From Silicimonas sp. (GTDB lineage Bacteria; Pseudomonadota; Alphaproteobacteria; Rhodobacterales; Rhodobacteraceae), in assembly GCA_022826205.1 (NCBI GenBank), contig JAJDVJ010000136.1:1-64000 (forward strand): DNA of 64,000 nt, read 5' to 3'. The translations under genes were made by a program, and so were the position numbers. The notes beneath the pieces are model-generated. The model did not search any database. It saw only the letters and a list, made by a program, of their open reading frames with translations, and had not been told where the DNA came from. Shown piece after piece: positions 27,801 through 36,419 of this stretch; position 1 is the stretch's first letter, and every line of letters begins with the position of its first letter.

Positions 27801-27840
27801 TCTCGGCATCGAAGAAGGGCTTCGGTCTGTCTTCGGGCAT
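21859..27840 (-). CDS. Giant protein (1993 aa) with internal STAND-like P-loop ATPase (operon gene 3)
   Basis: ATG 27840 follows GGAGG at 7-8 bases and starts 1 base after the helicase stop, so it is translationally coupled. Residues 1-330 are helical. About 350-430 is coiled-coil-like, and about 430-545 is a low-complexity acidic Ala/Glu/Asp linker. Then come about 650 mostly helical residues without a known motif. A P-loop module starts near residue 1290: FFGRDAEIRSIM, Walker A GGRQLGKSALLAHVA (about 1315) and Walker B VVCMFDEADNF (about 1400), then VVFAGLHNVKR. This order (short FxGRxxE box, then Walker A) is that of STAND/AAA+ sensor ATPases and the Archaea-type ATPase superfamily. The remaining 500 residues include winged-helix-like stretches. 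Function is unknown; as the third gene of a helicase operon it is likely a sensor or regulatory component. Confidence 0.75.
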   Translation of the reverse strand: MPEDRPKPFFDAETEIEDASFEVHPCLSRFASWNEEDWEVGDACETFPLREIAPDAVDFLVEKGFLTQRDIKALVQLFHMEIDPKDHHAFYDRLLDKAEGEAWILPMVEVDVAQARLSKKRRRSRHSGEGLRRVISKLPLRKLRLKNNPGLQERLPELVGEPPLSADIAVAAFFECAIQQYYSKIDNNEKSMDILYDLLVGRSTLEEVAREFFEFCSEHGGWRSFGHFLARLYEDRSDLGLTEMDLLARTLEVLGAVSNESRSTEDFRLVSDLAAIAAEGARALSGMELEFVIDSLTGLGIEVDEESLAEETAETLREGWVWMLVSHAETLSAQARRATEESDAAHAKVAEATAERRYDELPELAPRATEAQEASDVAAAVLGEALDALQGVVAGRVVSREDVAAPLRTAAGLDDDRLETDVGDEAEAGSGESAEDSATAAVPAPSADDAEEAAEDTIAATDSADAPVDEDAAETAHGTSDDQVVEVPEEIELTDASVEATGDAVPAADEISAAAAEGATQEVEKAEPLRTPAVPGSALAELVRRDLMGIAADTAEAIERTGARWPVGSRILRVAAASRIPHRDYGADSAEFADQTQQALSGARSDAGSILLFGATLISAITQHDMTARQHLPDLCSGRLGKHLQEVADAITGLPYDFPPEPDVLAGLAGGPHTPLRTRLAKNLAQWCEITQRKQSRWSFATQFMHHLASSSGPVGAANAAIMAGKKSAKELVQSALEAIRDETAIKDLSIEYAAGAGRSARLHSKGIEYLDRHFGEARALLESWLVATTRGGAGGMGTDERFRGMVQNLVSRIEKARNGLAGIAKEGDGLEPAMATWIASRLEEALSVLKGDDVGRFPTIAEALAAERDLLPVEARRDLNSTDGDLRDLRSVLVQDGIAEPEDAFTRACKDGAFETATRLMERNRFDRSDQLRGAIAAFVGEWCGVVEERERRLKTLAKLDYNSQEHIASWLAWCETTLDRLAKIEKGAEVEDLDELPGQVTETDALAEEVEARIREDQLRRIPNYRNSENAEAADALLGKLDALAIEAIEDRIAQLRDGQSVASFEIDLEGMVGAFTPRFVNATAEPDWPKNMSDYEVAIAGDGLLATEEDRRPSALALIQLYREIKTSLKGGRPASAKIRQFFEDIGFENVRVSDLARIGRGKTWEMKLAGRITSDGWFLPPTFGSKAISGYKVLLLGPDTLPEAIQKAVESEMPTMVLAFGNADLARRHEFAERMRTNAIPALFIDEALVAFAATRRETRARTIFECGLPYGRVEPYTTDAGRLPPEMFFGRDAEIRSIMSKSADGCLVYGGRQLGKSALLAHVARTRHSPEEKRIVKVLERKSLGDAENISMIWSHLNAMLSEHGVVGKASRDAETVPRDIRAWLDENPGGQVVCMFDEADNFMTADTKKGYPELSVLKSLMEATGRAFKVVFAGLHNVKRMHRQPNSPLAHLGEPICIGPLNKNADDKRAAHDLVVVPMRAAGFRFENQEAVEEILAWANYYPSLVQEYAKGLLATLHGVGSGKSYRLPKDGPLWVIPTDELFSHRGFGLIEARVREKFQLTLNLDPRYALVAYTLAFRNAEGEEHKARISGFDAAELLEYTKDFWPKTTELPTLAAFEVLLDELVDLGVLGRVIPPGTSRPAYVLRSRQVAAMLGTWEDIVQALHQLEEVDPTLHYDRALYRRRYDPVGRVSGTSQQNWPYAPLTDLQIERLLDTGDSLSPVRIVCGLEMLGLGKVGQAMKRLADMKQLAQDRAISVDVVTVDSARELRRALDRPIAGGKSVRVIVRRPATAREAKDEISRLEQSGDLLDTARAILLLFILDAANPDMREIAARRGKVSELLRPWGEEMIRIHLHNMEYTDLDQRKLRQPILEQTGGIPSDIIELIQAIHNGDDTDAVFSEWASGVTLPEELIEGVLGSAIEVIEDADDPEMYSFVNELVREQTGNDLLTLGPDLVATGLLANWSARRQRIRVSAFGWMVRRHREE

Positions 27841-27841
27841 C

Positions 27842-30800
27842 TCAGGTCCTCCGGGGTCCGGGTGTCACGTTCCAGCGGGGCGTGATCTTTTCGCCCGCGT
27901 CGATCAGTATGCTCTCGATCCAGGCAAGCGCCGGGCGGCGTTCGAACTCCGCCCAGTACTTCTGGTTGGAATAATCATTGAGGCAGCGCGTGCAACTCGT
28001 CACGCAATTCTGGTTCTCGCAATCAAGGATTTTCCGGGCCTCCAAAAGAATGTCGCGCGCGCGGTAACCATCTTCCCGGGTCAACCGGGTCGCATAGCCC
28101 GCGCCACCTGAGACGGCGTCGTAGAGCACGATGACGAGCCGGCCATCGAGCCTCTGGATCAGCGCCTTGATATCGCGCGGGTCCGTCTCGAGCAGGTCAG
28201 CAACGCCGAGACGGAGCGCTTCCTGCAATGTTCGCCCGACGTTGCCCGCAGCATTGATCGGCGCGCCGTCGGGCGTCTGCGGAAGGGTGTCAAACAGGAG
28301 CGCGCGCACATCGGTCTCGAAGACATGCGCGAGATCGACCGGATAGACGGGCTGGGCCGGGTCGGCCAGGCACTGTAGCCCAGTCCGCGGATTGACATGC
28401 GCCCCGAGGTTGGAAGCCTGCTGCCATCTCCGCTCGGGGCCGTACCCGTCCACAGGCGAGGCGTGCTCGCAGGCCCGGCACCAGGCGAAGCCGCCCTTGT
28501 TCTTGCCCCTGTTGACCGTGATGATCCGGCCAAGCTCGTGATCGGGCCGGTTCGAACCCGGCGCATGGAAGGTCAGGAGCCCAGGCACGTCCGTCGCGGC
28601 ATACCGCCTGCGCGGCGCCTCCGTAAGCAGCAGCGCCTCGTCCGCTATCGGCGGTCGGATCCGGGTTGCACCGGGGTCGCGGCCCTGGCTGTCGGTGACT
28701 GAGGTCAGAAAACCCTGTGGCCGGACGTAGTTGCGCGTCGTGTTGGAGTCCAGGAAGGCCGTTCCGCATTGTCGACAATGATCCTCGGGGGCCGCATCGC
28801 GCGGCGTGATCTGCGGTGCCCGGCACGAGTCACAAACGCGGTACGTCGCCTGGTCGATGAAGGTGTCGTCCCCGGTGAATTTCGAGCGTTTCGAGATCCC
28901 GCAGCTCGTCCAGACCCGTCCGCCCGCGACGACCTCAGAGCCGGGGGCGTATTCCGAGATCCCGATCGCACCATCACGATCGAGCGTGAGAAGCGCCGTG
29001 TCCGCGGTCTGCCCGGTCACGTTCATCACTTCGAGCGAAACCGAGTGCACCGGGAACGAATAGGTGGGGATTACCGCACGGCGCGAGAGTTCGCTGATCA
29101 GGAACTGCTTGAGATAGAGACCCTGCTGGGTCCTGAGGCGCCCGGCGACACGATCAATCCGCTGGATGGCATCCGCATCCGTCTTCGGGATCCGCTTGCG
29201 CTCCTCCTCCAGCTCCTCGATGGCGTCCTGCATCAGGCCCCAGCGGTACCAGGTCGTGTTGGCGAAATGGCGCACTCGCTCCTCGAAGACACTGCGCAAG
29301 TCATCCGCGCCGAGGGCGATCCCCTGAAGATCCGCCGGCAACCTCTCCACCAGCGCCGCTGCATCCCGGATCGCTGAGTCCGCACCGTCCAGCCACGCGG
29401 CGAAATCAGCGTCGAAGTCCGCGCGTGTCTCGGGGGTCAGCACCTCCGCCAGGACATCGCGCAGCCGCGGCGATCCGGGACGATCATAACCCGCGAGCCG
29501 GTGCTCAAGGAAGCGCGCGAGCAGCATCGAGACCTGGTGGCGCTGGAAGAACGCAGCGTTGTCGAGGCTGAGATACGGGACTCTCGGCTTGGCGGCGAGG
29601 TACTCGTTGAATGCCTCGAAGGCGGCGTGATCGAAGCGCCCGGACCGTGCCGTGGTCAACACGAGCGGCGCGACCTGTGCGCGGCGCCCGGCGCGCCCGG
29701 CCCGCTGCTGGTAGTTGGCGATCGAGGGCGGGACGTTCTTGCAGAGCACCGCTTCCAGGTCGCCCAGATCGACGCCCATTTCCATGGTCGTCGTGCAGGA
29801 TAGCAGGTTGATCTCGCCCTTCTTGAATGCCTCCTCGATATCGGCGCGCACCTCGGCTGCGATCGCCGCGGTGTGCTCGCGCGCGATCCCCATCTTCGGG
29901 CGCTCGCGGTAGCGTGCCACGTAGTGATTGCGCTCAGCGAACACCGCGCGATCCGCCGCCGGAATCTCCTGGAGGCGCCCCTCGCAGCCCATGGACTGGC
30001 AGACTCCGCCCGTATCAAACTGCGTCCGCGTCCCGCATTGCATGCACTGGTAGAGCCTGACCTCACCGCCCGGCACGATCTCGAGGGCGTCGTCCAAGCG
30101 CAGGCCGCGCCCCACTCCATGCGCCTCGGTCATCGAGCGCGGCCGCTCGATTGCCCGCCAGAAGTTAACGAGCACGTCGCGACGCTCGCTCTCGCTCATC
30201 CCGACCCCGGCCACCTCGGCCATTTTGCGCAGAAGATCAGTGAACCTGTTCTTCCGGCTCGCCGCCGGAATGAGCGAAAGCGCCAGCGACGTGTGCGGGT
30301 TGGGCTCGCGCGTCATGGTGCGGTTTCTCTGGGCCGCGATTCGAGTCCAGATGGACTCGTCGGTGAGATCAATCATGCCGGACGCTTGCTCCGCGATCGC
30401 CCGGTGCTCACGCATCACCTTGAAGATGTAGCGCGCATAGGCTTCGGCGAAGGGCTTCAGCGCGTCGGGCAACTTCATCTCGACCGCCCGCACCGTCTGC
30501 TTCATGTCCTTGTAATCGACCCCGATGAGGCCGAACCCTTCGAGGCGAAGGCGACCGCGGCTGAATACCGTGAGCTCGGCCGCGATCAGCGCCTTGATGC
30601 GGAGACGCTCGTTCTCGCCCGTTTCCGGTCCGGGATTCACTCCGGGCGGGTAGAGGCGCAGCCCGTCGGTGCGGAGTTCGCGCCGAACGGCACCCACGAG
30701 ATTGTCGAACCCGATGCGCCCGCCAGACTCCACGGTGCGAAGGATCGCGGCACGGATTGCCTGCTCGCGCGAGGTGCGCTCGAAATACGGCGCGAAGAAG

Positions 30801-32806
30801 GCCGCGTCTTGCCGGTTATCCGAGAAGACCAGCAGGTTGCGCCCGCCCATGGGCGGATCCATTCCCGCGCTCCTGTCCGGCAGCGCCTCGAGAAGGGTCT
30901 GCGCCGCTACTGCGGCGATGGCTTCGTCGCCCGGACGCACCGTCGTCACCGGCTCGAGATAACGTGCCGAGCGACGCCGGCAGCTCACGCAGCGCGCCAG
31001 GTAGCGCTGGCCATCCTCGTCGTCCTCCTCCAAGTCGAGCTTCTCCAGCGCGACCGAGCCGGCTTCGTCGGGCTCAAGCGGCTCCCCGCTGGATGGGTCG
31101 ATATGAACGATCTGGGCATCGGTTTCCGGTTCGTCGTCCTCTTCCTCCGCAGCGACGCCGCCGGGCACGAGTCTCAGCAAGCGGCGTATGCCGCTTCCAG
31201 GCATCGCCTCGAGCGCGGTCGGTGTCTCCCAGGCCTCGAGATAGGGCTCGCCGCAGTTTCGGCAGACATAGAGCTCGTAGGCCGGATGCTCTTCGGCGCT
31301 CTCTTCAGCGCCGATCACCACCTCTTGGACGGCGTTCTTTGCCTCGCTCGACAGGGCAACACCAACCCGATCCGGTGCGCGGGAAATCAGGTGATATCGC
31401 GCTGGCAGGAGCGGGAAGACGACCGAGTCCTCGCTGACGGCCAAGACACCAACGGCGATGAGACCCGTCAGGGCGGGAATCGCGTCCTCGCCGGCCTGCG
31501 GAAACACCTCCCGGGCAAGCGCCTCGATGGGCACCGCGCCACCTTCGAGGCGGCGGGCGATCACGTTGATCTCCTCGAAGGCGCCGAGCCGCCCGATCAG
31601 CGTGTCGCCGATCGGCGCATCGCCGGGTCCGTCGAGCCGGAGCTCGGGCAAGCCTTCCAGGTCCAGCTCGAAGTTCCAGTCCTCGATCGAGAAGGGCGCG
31701 TGGTTCTTATTCGCCTCCCCCGCGGCATGCGCGACCCTGCCGGCCAACGCCCATCGCTCGGGTCCGAGTCCGCTCGGTGCAGGCGTCGGGGAAAGGCTCG
31801 GGTGCAAGTTCTTGCGCGAGGTGATGACACACCCCTCGCCCTCGAACCGCTCACCGAAGAGGCGGCCAGCAAAGTCGGCGAGCTCAGCCTTGCGGTCCGG
31901 ATCGAGCGAGGCCGAGGTACCCACGCAGCGTACCTGACCGTCCCGGACTCCTAGATGTGCCTTGAGGCGGCGCAGCAGGAAGGCGACCTCGATAGCCTGC
32001 GCCCCGGCATAGGTGTGGATCTCGTCGAGCACGATCCATTTCAGGTCGGCATTGGCGAGCAGGGGTCGGTTAGTAGGCAGGAGCAGGATGTGCTCCAACA
32101 TGGCATAGTTGGTTATCAAGATGTGCGGTGGCGCCTCGCGCATCTCGCTCCGCGAAAGTTTCCAGTTTTTCGGGACGTCCGCCTCATCGCCGAAGATCTC
32201 CTGGAAGCTGGGCGTGGCGCGCAACCGGGTGATTTCCTGCTCGCGCGTGGCGTTCGATTTCACCTGTCCGGTGTAGCGCCCGAGCGTGATGTTCGGGTCG
32301 CCGAGATCGTGAAAGAGCAGCGACGCGATCCGGTTCAGCTGGTCGTTGGCAAGCGCGTTCAGCGGGTATACCAAGATCGCGCGCACCCCTGGCCGGGAGA
32401 AGTCCTTCTGGGCAAGGATGTCGTTGATCATCGGATAGAGGAAGCTCTCCGTCTTCCCCGACCCCGTGCCGGTTGCCACCAGGAAGTTGTCGTCACGCAG
32501 GAGCGCATCCTCCTGATGCGCGTGAAGCGGGCGCGACCAGACATGTGGCACTGTGTCCGAAACGGTCTCCCAACAGGGATCGAGGACTCCGTCCCGGTGC
32601 AACCCTTCGAGGCTCCGGCCCTTCACGAAATCCGGCAGAGTCTCAACATAGGGGCCCTTGACGAAGTCGAGCGCGCGGATCTTCTCGCGCAACTGGCGCG
32701 CGAGTTCGGGCGCGCGGATGTCATTGACTGGCGAGGACGTCGCCACGAACCGAGCGAGGGTCGCGTTGAGATGCGTGCTGAACGCGTTGGGATCAAGATC
32801 CGTCAT
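27842..32806 (-). CDS. Large DEAD/DEAH-type helicase with C-terminal DUF1998/MrfA-like zinc region (operon gene 2)
   Basis: About 1655 aa from ATG 32806; ATG 32821 adds five residues and both overlap the upstream gene. Walker A TGTGSGKTES lies near residue 110, DEIH near 260 and SA-motif-like VGTSASLD near 290. The second RecA core has CTTTMEMGVDLGDLEAVLC and YQQRAGRAGRR near 1030-1060. Four Cys pairs appear: YVCRNCGEPY (near 510), ARCVSCRRR (near 600), QCMQCG with CQSMGC (near 930) and SCRAP with HCRQCG (near 1345). The C-terminal cluster CENQNCVTSCTRCLNDYSNQ lies near 1600 and defines DUF1998. This matches DruE, DrmB/MrfA and related defence or repair helicases; 3'-5' SF2 activity is expected. 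It is the central gene of the operon. Confidence 0.85.
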   Translation of the reverse strand: MTDLDPNAFSTHLNATLARFVATSSPVNDIRAPELARQLREKIRALDFVKGPYVETLPDFVKGRSLEGLHRDGVLDPCWETVSDTVPHVWSRPLHAHQEDALLRDDNFLVATGTGSGKTESFLYPMINDILAQKDFSRPGVRAILVYPLNALANDQLNRIASLLFHDLGDPNITLGRYTGQVKSNATREQEITRLRATPSFQEIFGDEADVPKNWKLSRSEMREAPPHILITNYAMLEHILLLPTNRPLLANADLKWIVLDEIHTYAGAQAIEVAFLLRRLKAHLGVRDGQVRCVGTSASLDPDRKAELADFAGRLFGERFEGEGCVITSRKNLHPSLSPTPAPSGLGPERWALAGRVAHAAGEANKNHAPFSIEDWNFELDLEGLPELRLDGPGDAPIGDTLIGRLGAFEEINVIARRLEGGAVPIEALAREVFPQAGEDAIPALTGLIAVGVLAVSEDSVVFPLLPARYHLISRAPDRVGVALSSEAKNAVQEVVIGAEESAEEHPAYELYVCRNCGEPYLEAWETPTALEAMPGSGIRRLLRLVPGGVAAEEEDDEPETDAQIVHIDPSSGEPLEPDEAGSVALEKLDLEEDDEDGQRYLARCVSCRRRSARYLEPVTTVRPGDEAIAAVAAQTLLEALPDRSAGMDPPMGGRNLLVFSDNRQDAAFFAPYFERTSREQAIRAAILRTVESGGRIGFDNLVGAVRRELRTDGLRLYPPGVNPGPETGENERLRIKALIAAELTVFSRGRLRLEGFGLIGVDYKDMKQTVRAVEMKLPDALKPFAEAYARYIFKVMREHRAIAEQASGMIDLTDESIWTRIAAQRNRTMTREPNPHTSLALSLIPAASRKNRFTDLLRKMAEVAGVGMSESERRDVLVNFWRAIERPRSMTEAHGVGRGLRLDDALEIVPGGEVRLYQCMQCGTRTQFDTGGVCQSMGCEGRLQEIPAADRAVFAERNHYVARYRERPKMGIAREHTAAIAAEVRADIEEAFKKGEINLLSCTTTMEMGVDLGDLEAVLCKNVPPSIANYQQRAGRAGRRAQVAPLVLTTARSGRFDHAAFEAFNEYLAAKPRVPYLSLDNAAFFQRHQVSMLLARFLEHRLAGYDRPGSPRLRDVLAEVLTPETRADFDADFAAWLDGADSAIRDAAALVERLPADLQGIALGADDLRSVFEERVRHFANTTWYRWGLMQDAIEELEEERKRIPKTDADAIQRIDRVAGRLRTQQGLYLKQFLISELSRRAVIPTYSFPVHSVSLEVMNVTGQTADTALLTLDRDGAIGISEYAPGSEVVAGGRVWTSCGISKRSKFTGDDTFIDQATYRVCDSCRAPQITPRDAAPEDHCRQCGTAFLDSNTTRNYVRPQGFLTSVTDSQGRDPGATRIRPPIADEALLLTEAPRRRYAATDVPGLLTFHAPGSNRPDHELGRIITVNRGKNKGGFAWCRACEHASPVDGYGPERRWQQASNLGAHVNPRTGLQCLADPAQPVYPVDLAHVFETDVRALLFDTLPQTPDGAPINAAGNVGRTLQEALRLGVADLLETDPRDIKALIQRLDGRLVIVLYDAVSGGAGYATRLTREDGYRARDILLEARKILDCENQNCVTSCTRCLNDYSNQKYWAEFERRPALAWIESILIDAGEKITPRWNVTPGPRRT

Positions 32807-35800
32807 GGAACTCACCCGCATGGGCCCAGAGGGCCCGAAAATAAACGAAGAACTCGCAGCCGGCGCGGATCATCATCGTCACCGCCTGCCCTGCCTCGCC
32901 GCGCGAGAGACCGGTCCGGAAGACGAGGTCATTGACATGCGCCTCGGCCTCCCCCAGCGCGGCCGCACGGGCAAAGCACTCGACAGCGGCGGCGAGGCGT
33001 GCCGGGAACGGGTCCCCGCCGCCACCCGCGTCGAAGACCCGCAACGCATCGATCTCGGCCGTGTAGGCCGAGCAGATGAGATCGACGGCAGTCCCGATCG
33101 TGCCCGCCTCGCGCAGAACACCGAGATCGGTGTCGGAAAGCCGGTTCCGGAGCGCTCGGAAACCTTGTGTAAGCACCTCGGGCCCGAGCTCCGACGGGAG
33201 GGTGGCGTCACCGCTCACACGGTCGAGCCAGATCCCGAGCGGCTGGTCGCCGCGCGGATCCGCTGGATCGGCCGGTGCAGGCATGTCTGCCATCCGTGCC
33301 AGGCCGGCGAGGTAAGATCCCGGTTTCAATCGCAAAAAGGCATGGGGCGGCCGCTCGAAAACCCAGGGCGCGATCCCGACGATGTCATGGCGCGGAGGTC
33401 CGCCATCGGCGCGTACCGCGTTTAGTGCGGGCTCCACCGCCCCGACCATCCGCGCAACCCCCAGGGCCTCGAAGGCTTCCCGGTAGGCAGGCTCAAGCGC
33501 TCGGGTCACCTGACCCTCCAGGGCAGCAGGCTCGGGCTCGGCGAGCAGGTGGGCCAGCGTGCCAAGATGCGTCTTGCCGGGCGCGTCGACGACCCCGGGC
33601 AAACCGACCGCAATCTGGACAAGCGCCGAGTCGCGTAGTGGCTCGAACCGGAACTGGTCGACCTCCCGGATCTCCAGCGTCGCCCGTGCGGGCAGCGCGC
33701 CCGGACGGCGCGCGAAGCGCACCGAGACCGCGTTCGTCATGAGATCTGACTGCACGTCAACGCCAGAGGGAAGCGGGGCATCCACTGGCCGTCGGCCGAA
33801 GGCCCTTGCCCCGACCCGGCGGTGGCCGCTCGCATCCTCGATCACGACGCGCAACGCGTCGAGCCGTTCCTGGGGCGCCAAGTTCAGGCGCACCTCGTCC
33901 GGCTCCTCGACGACCTCAAGATCGGAAAGATCCCGCACCCGGCGCAGACGAGCCAAGACCAAGATCCGCCCGTCGGCACGGCGAAGCGCGATCCGGTCGT
34001 CATGGTCCCCGGCCGCCTCCAGCATTTCCGGCCCAATCTCGACCTGGGTTCTGGAGCGGAACGGCGTGCGCTGTTCGTTTCCGAGAACGAGCAGGTCCGC
34101 AGCCATGTCCGAGGATTGCACGATGAGCGAGTCGTGACGCGCCACGTGACCGAAGACCAGCCGCTCGCCGCGCGGGACCGGCTGGCGGGTCTTGCTGTCG
34201 ACCTCATAGCGCCACAACCTCTCGCCACAGTTGACAAGCGCGAACTCGCGCGCGTTCTCCGCGTCGCCGATCCCGAGAATGGCACGGTCGCTGCCCGTCT
34301 CCAGGTCCACCCGCAGGCGGATGCCCTCGTCGACCAGCCCGGTACTGCGCCCCGGAAGGTAGTTCGCAGGACGCGGTAGCGCCTCCCAACCGTCCTCCGG
34401 CATCTCCATGCCCGGCCAGATCCAAGAGGCCGCAGTGAGTTCCGACCGCGCATCCAGATCGCCCGCAGCCCCCGGTGCCAGGACCTCGAACCGGACCCGG
34501 GCGGGATCGCCGGGCGCATCGAGGCCGAAGGCACTGAACGGCACGCGGGCTTGGCCATTTGCCATGACGGTCACGTTGGCATAGCGAACCAACTCGCCGA
34601 AGCGCGCCCGGATGATCCGATCCGCGCCCCCGATCTCGGCATTGATGGACAGCACCAGCGCCCCGTCGCAGCAAAGCAGGCCCCGGGACCCGTCACGTGC
34701 CAGCGTCGTGCCGTCCACCCAAATCGTGGCCTCTCGCGGCACGACGATGGATACGGTGCGCCCATCCTCGAAGGACAGCGTCTCGCCGCGCGATATCCAT
34801 GCCACCCGGAACCCCTGATCGCGGGCCTCAAGCGCCTCACCGAAGGACTGGGTGGAAAAACCGCGCGCCGCGAGCACGACCATTCGATCCGCGGAAACCT
34901 CGACTTCCTGGCTCCCGATCGCGGCGCGCGCCAGCAGCACCCCGGAGACCGCGTCGAAAAGCAGGACCTCCTCTTCCCGCGGCGCGAATTCGACGTCCTG
35001 CTCGCGATCGCCACAGCTCCACGGAATGCTCTCCGCCCAGGGCGGATCGATCGACATGACAGCGCCACCCTTCATCTGAACCGGGAACGCACCAGTCCGG
35101 ATGCTCTGCCGCTTGCGCGATTTCTCTGCCTGAAGTGCGAGGCGATCGCCGGACCAGAAGACTGCTGGCGGGCCCACGATATCGCTCCCGCGGCGACCGA
35201 CCTGTCGCATCCTGTTGGTGTAGGCCTCAAAAAGGCTGGCCTCGTTGTCATTGATCGGATCCGCCCCTTGACGCCATGCCTCGAATCGCCGCGCACAATG
35301 GGCAGACTTGTCGAAAGCAATGGTCTCGCGCAGGCGTGTCTGGCCCGGGCACCGGAGGAAGAGAGCCCGGCGCTGCCAATGGCGGGCGGAGGGCGTATCC
35401 TCGACGGCTGGCGGACCGTTGACGAGCGCCATGTGGATGAATGCCTCTGCCTGGGAATCATGCTTTTGCAGAACGGGCCCTAAAGGAGCAAAGAAGAGTT
35501 CGGTCGGCTCGTTCCCAGAAACCGGGATGCCGAGGCCGCGTGCAGCGCGGCGATAGCGCGCCTTCAGGTCGTTGCGCGCGGCATTGTCCGAGAAGTCCTT
35601 GCACAGGAAGCGCTCAATATGCGGATAGACATCGATATTGCCACCGCCATAATGCTCGACAAGCGGCGTCAGGACAGCCCAGACCGCCAGGGTCGGGCAT
35701 CTGCTGAAGAGAATCGAGATACTGAGGCGCTGGGCGACATTGATCGCCATCTCCCGGAGCGCCGGGTCGATCGGTGCTTCGACAATGAACGGTGTCGAGG

Positions 35801-35918
35801 CCGCGCCGGTCCAAGCGGCCTGAAACCGGTCCTCGATGACAGCGAGGTGTTCTGGCGACAGCGGGTCGTTCTCACTCTGCAGGCCCGAACCCGCGTTGCC
35901 CGCCCTGGAGTCCGTCAC
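32793..35918 (-). CDS. Unknown 1041-aa protein, first gene of helicase operon
   Basis: The frame starts with GTG at 35918 and overlaps the helicase start. Residues 1-300 contain LSISILFSRCPTLAVWAV and YPHIERFLCKDFS and look helical. Residues 300-700 are rich in short hydrophobic strands (for example LFDAVSGVLLARA, IVVPREATIWVDGTTL), suggesting several beta-sandwich domains. The end is helical again. I know no domain with confidence. Its size and place directly before a DUF1998 helicase resemble the DruH/DruE order of Druantia type III, but this is an analogy and not a sequence match I can show. Confidence 0.6.
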   Translation of the reverse strand: MTDSRAGNAGSGLQSENDPLSPEHLAVIEDRFQAAWTGAASTPFIVEAPIDPALREMAINVAQRLSISILFSRCPTLAVWAVLTPLVEHYGGGNIDVYPHIERFLCKDFSDNAARNDLKARYRRAARGLGIPVSGNEPTELFFAPLGPVLQKHDSQAEAFIHMALVNGPPAVEDTPSARHWQRRALFLRCPGQTRLRETIAFDKSAHCARRFEAWRQGADPINDNEASLFEAYTNRMRQVGRRGSDIVGPPAVFWSGDRLALQAEKSRKRQSIRTGAFPVQMKGGAVMSIDPPWAESIPWSCGDREQDVEFAPREEEVLLFDAVSGVLLARAAIGSQEVEVSADRMVVLAARGFSTQSFGEALEARDQGFRVAWISRGETLSFEDGRTVSIVVPREATIWVDGTTLARDGSRGLLCCDGALVLSINAEIGGADRIIRARFGELVRYANVTVMANGQARVPFSAFGLDAPGDPARVRFEVLAPGAAGDLDARSELTAASWIWPGMEMPEDGWEALPRPANYLPGRSTGLVDEGIRLRVDLETGSDRAILGIGDAENAREFALVNCGERLWRYEVDSKTRQPVPRGERLVFGHVARHDSLIVQSSDMAADLLVLGNEQRTPFRSRTQVEIGPEMLEAAGDHDDRIALRRADGRILVLARLRRVRDLSDLEVVEEPDEVRLNLAPQERLDALRVVIEDASGHRRVGARAFGRRPVDAPLPSGVDVQSDLMTNAVSVRFARRPGALPARATLEIREVDQFRFEPLRDSALVQIAVGLPGVVDAPGKTHLGTLAHLLAEPEPAALEGQVTRALEPAYREAFEALGVARMVGAVEPALNAVRADGGPPRHDIVGIAPWVFERPPHAFLRLKPGSYLAGLARMADMPAPADPADPRGDQPLGIWLDRVSGDATLPSELGPEVLTQGFRALRNRLSDTDLGVLREAGTIGTAVDLICSAYTAEIDALRVFDAGGGGDPFPARLAAAVECFARAAALGEAEAHVNDLVFRTGLSRGEAGQAVTMMIRAGCEFFVYFRALWAHAGEFHDGS

Positions 35919-36112
35919 GATCGCTGCCTAATCGCTTCGGAACAATCTGCCAAACGCGGCATTCTCGGAGCAAATTTCGCGCGGTGCGGGCAGTGACAGC
36001 GTAAGCGCGTCTCCAATCCTGCTCCGCCGGGAAACGAAACCGGGTCGGGCATACGGTATCGGGTAAATTGGCCAAAAGGCGCAAACACGAAATCTATTCC
36101 TCGGCGAGTATC

Positions 36113-36220
36113 CTATACCAATAGCCTCTTAAAATACTCCGCCGCTATGCGGGTCTTTCCCGCGCCGGGCGGTTCCTTCACCTTTAGGCCGGCCCAGACC
36201 TGAAACCATCCCTCCGGCAT
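36113..36220 (-). pseudogene. 35-codon ORF with Walker-A-like motif, probable gene fragment
   Basis: ATG 36220 to TAG 36113 encodes a peptide with WFQVWAGLKVKEPPGAGKTR and then IAAEYFKRLLV. The PPGAGKTR string resembles a P-loop. It is too short to be an ATPase, so it is either a remnant or a coincidence. It lies between the giant operon's first gene and IS debris; the interval 35919-36112 contains no other supported gene. Confidence 0.25.
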
Positions 36221-36419
36221 ATTCAAAATGACCAAGTCACCGCATGCAGAAGAGACAGATCCATGTCCCTAATCGGCATCATATCGGACACCTGGAATCG
36301 GTTTCAAGGAGAATTGCCCCCATTCTTGCCGAGGAGGTCGGCTCGCTCAGGACAGGCGCTGGCGCAGATTGGGGAGCACCAAAAACGTGGGGGTCAAGCG
36401 GCCACGTCTATTTCTTGAA

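Noticed and set aside
29873-31954. Long plus-strand frame (693 aa) inside the helicase gene
   Set aside because: Antisense to a gene with clear helicase motifs; no domain or ribosome site supports it.
35872-36084. 70-aa minus-strand frame over the start of the 1041-aa gene
   Set aside because: Out of frame with the gene, TTG start, no motif; likely chance.
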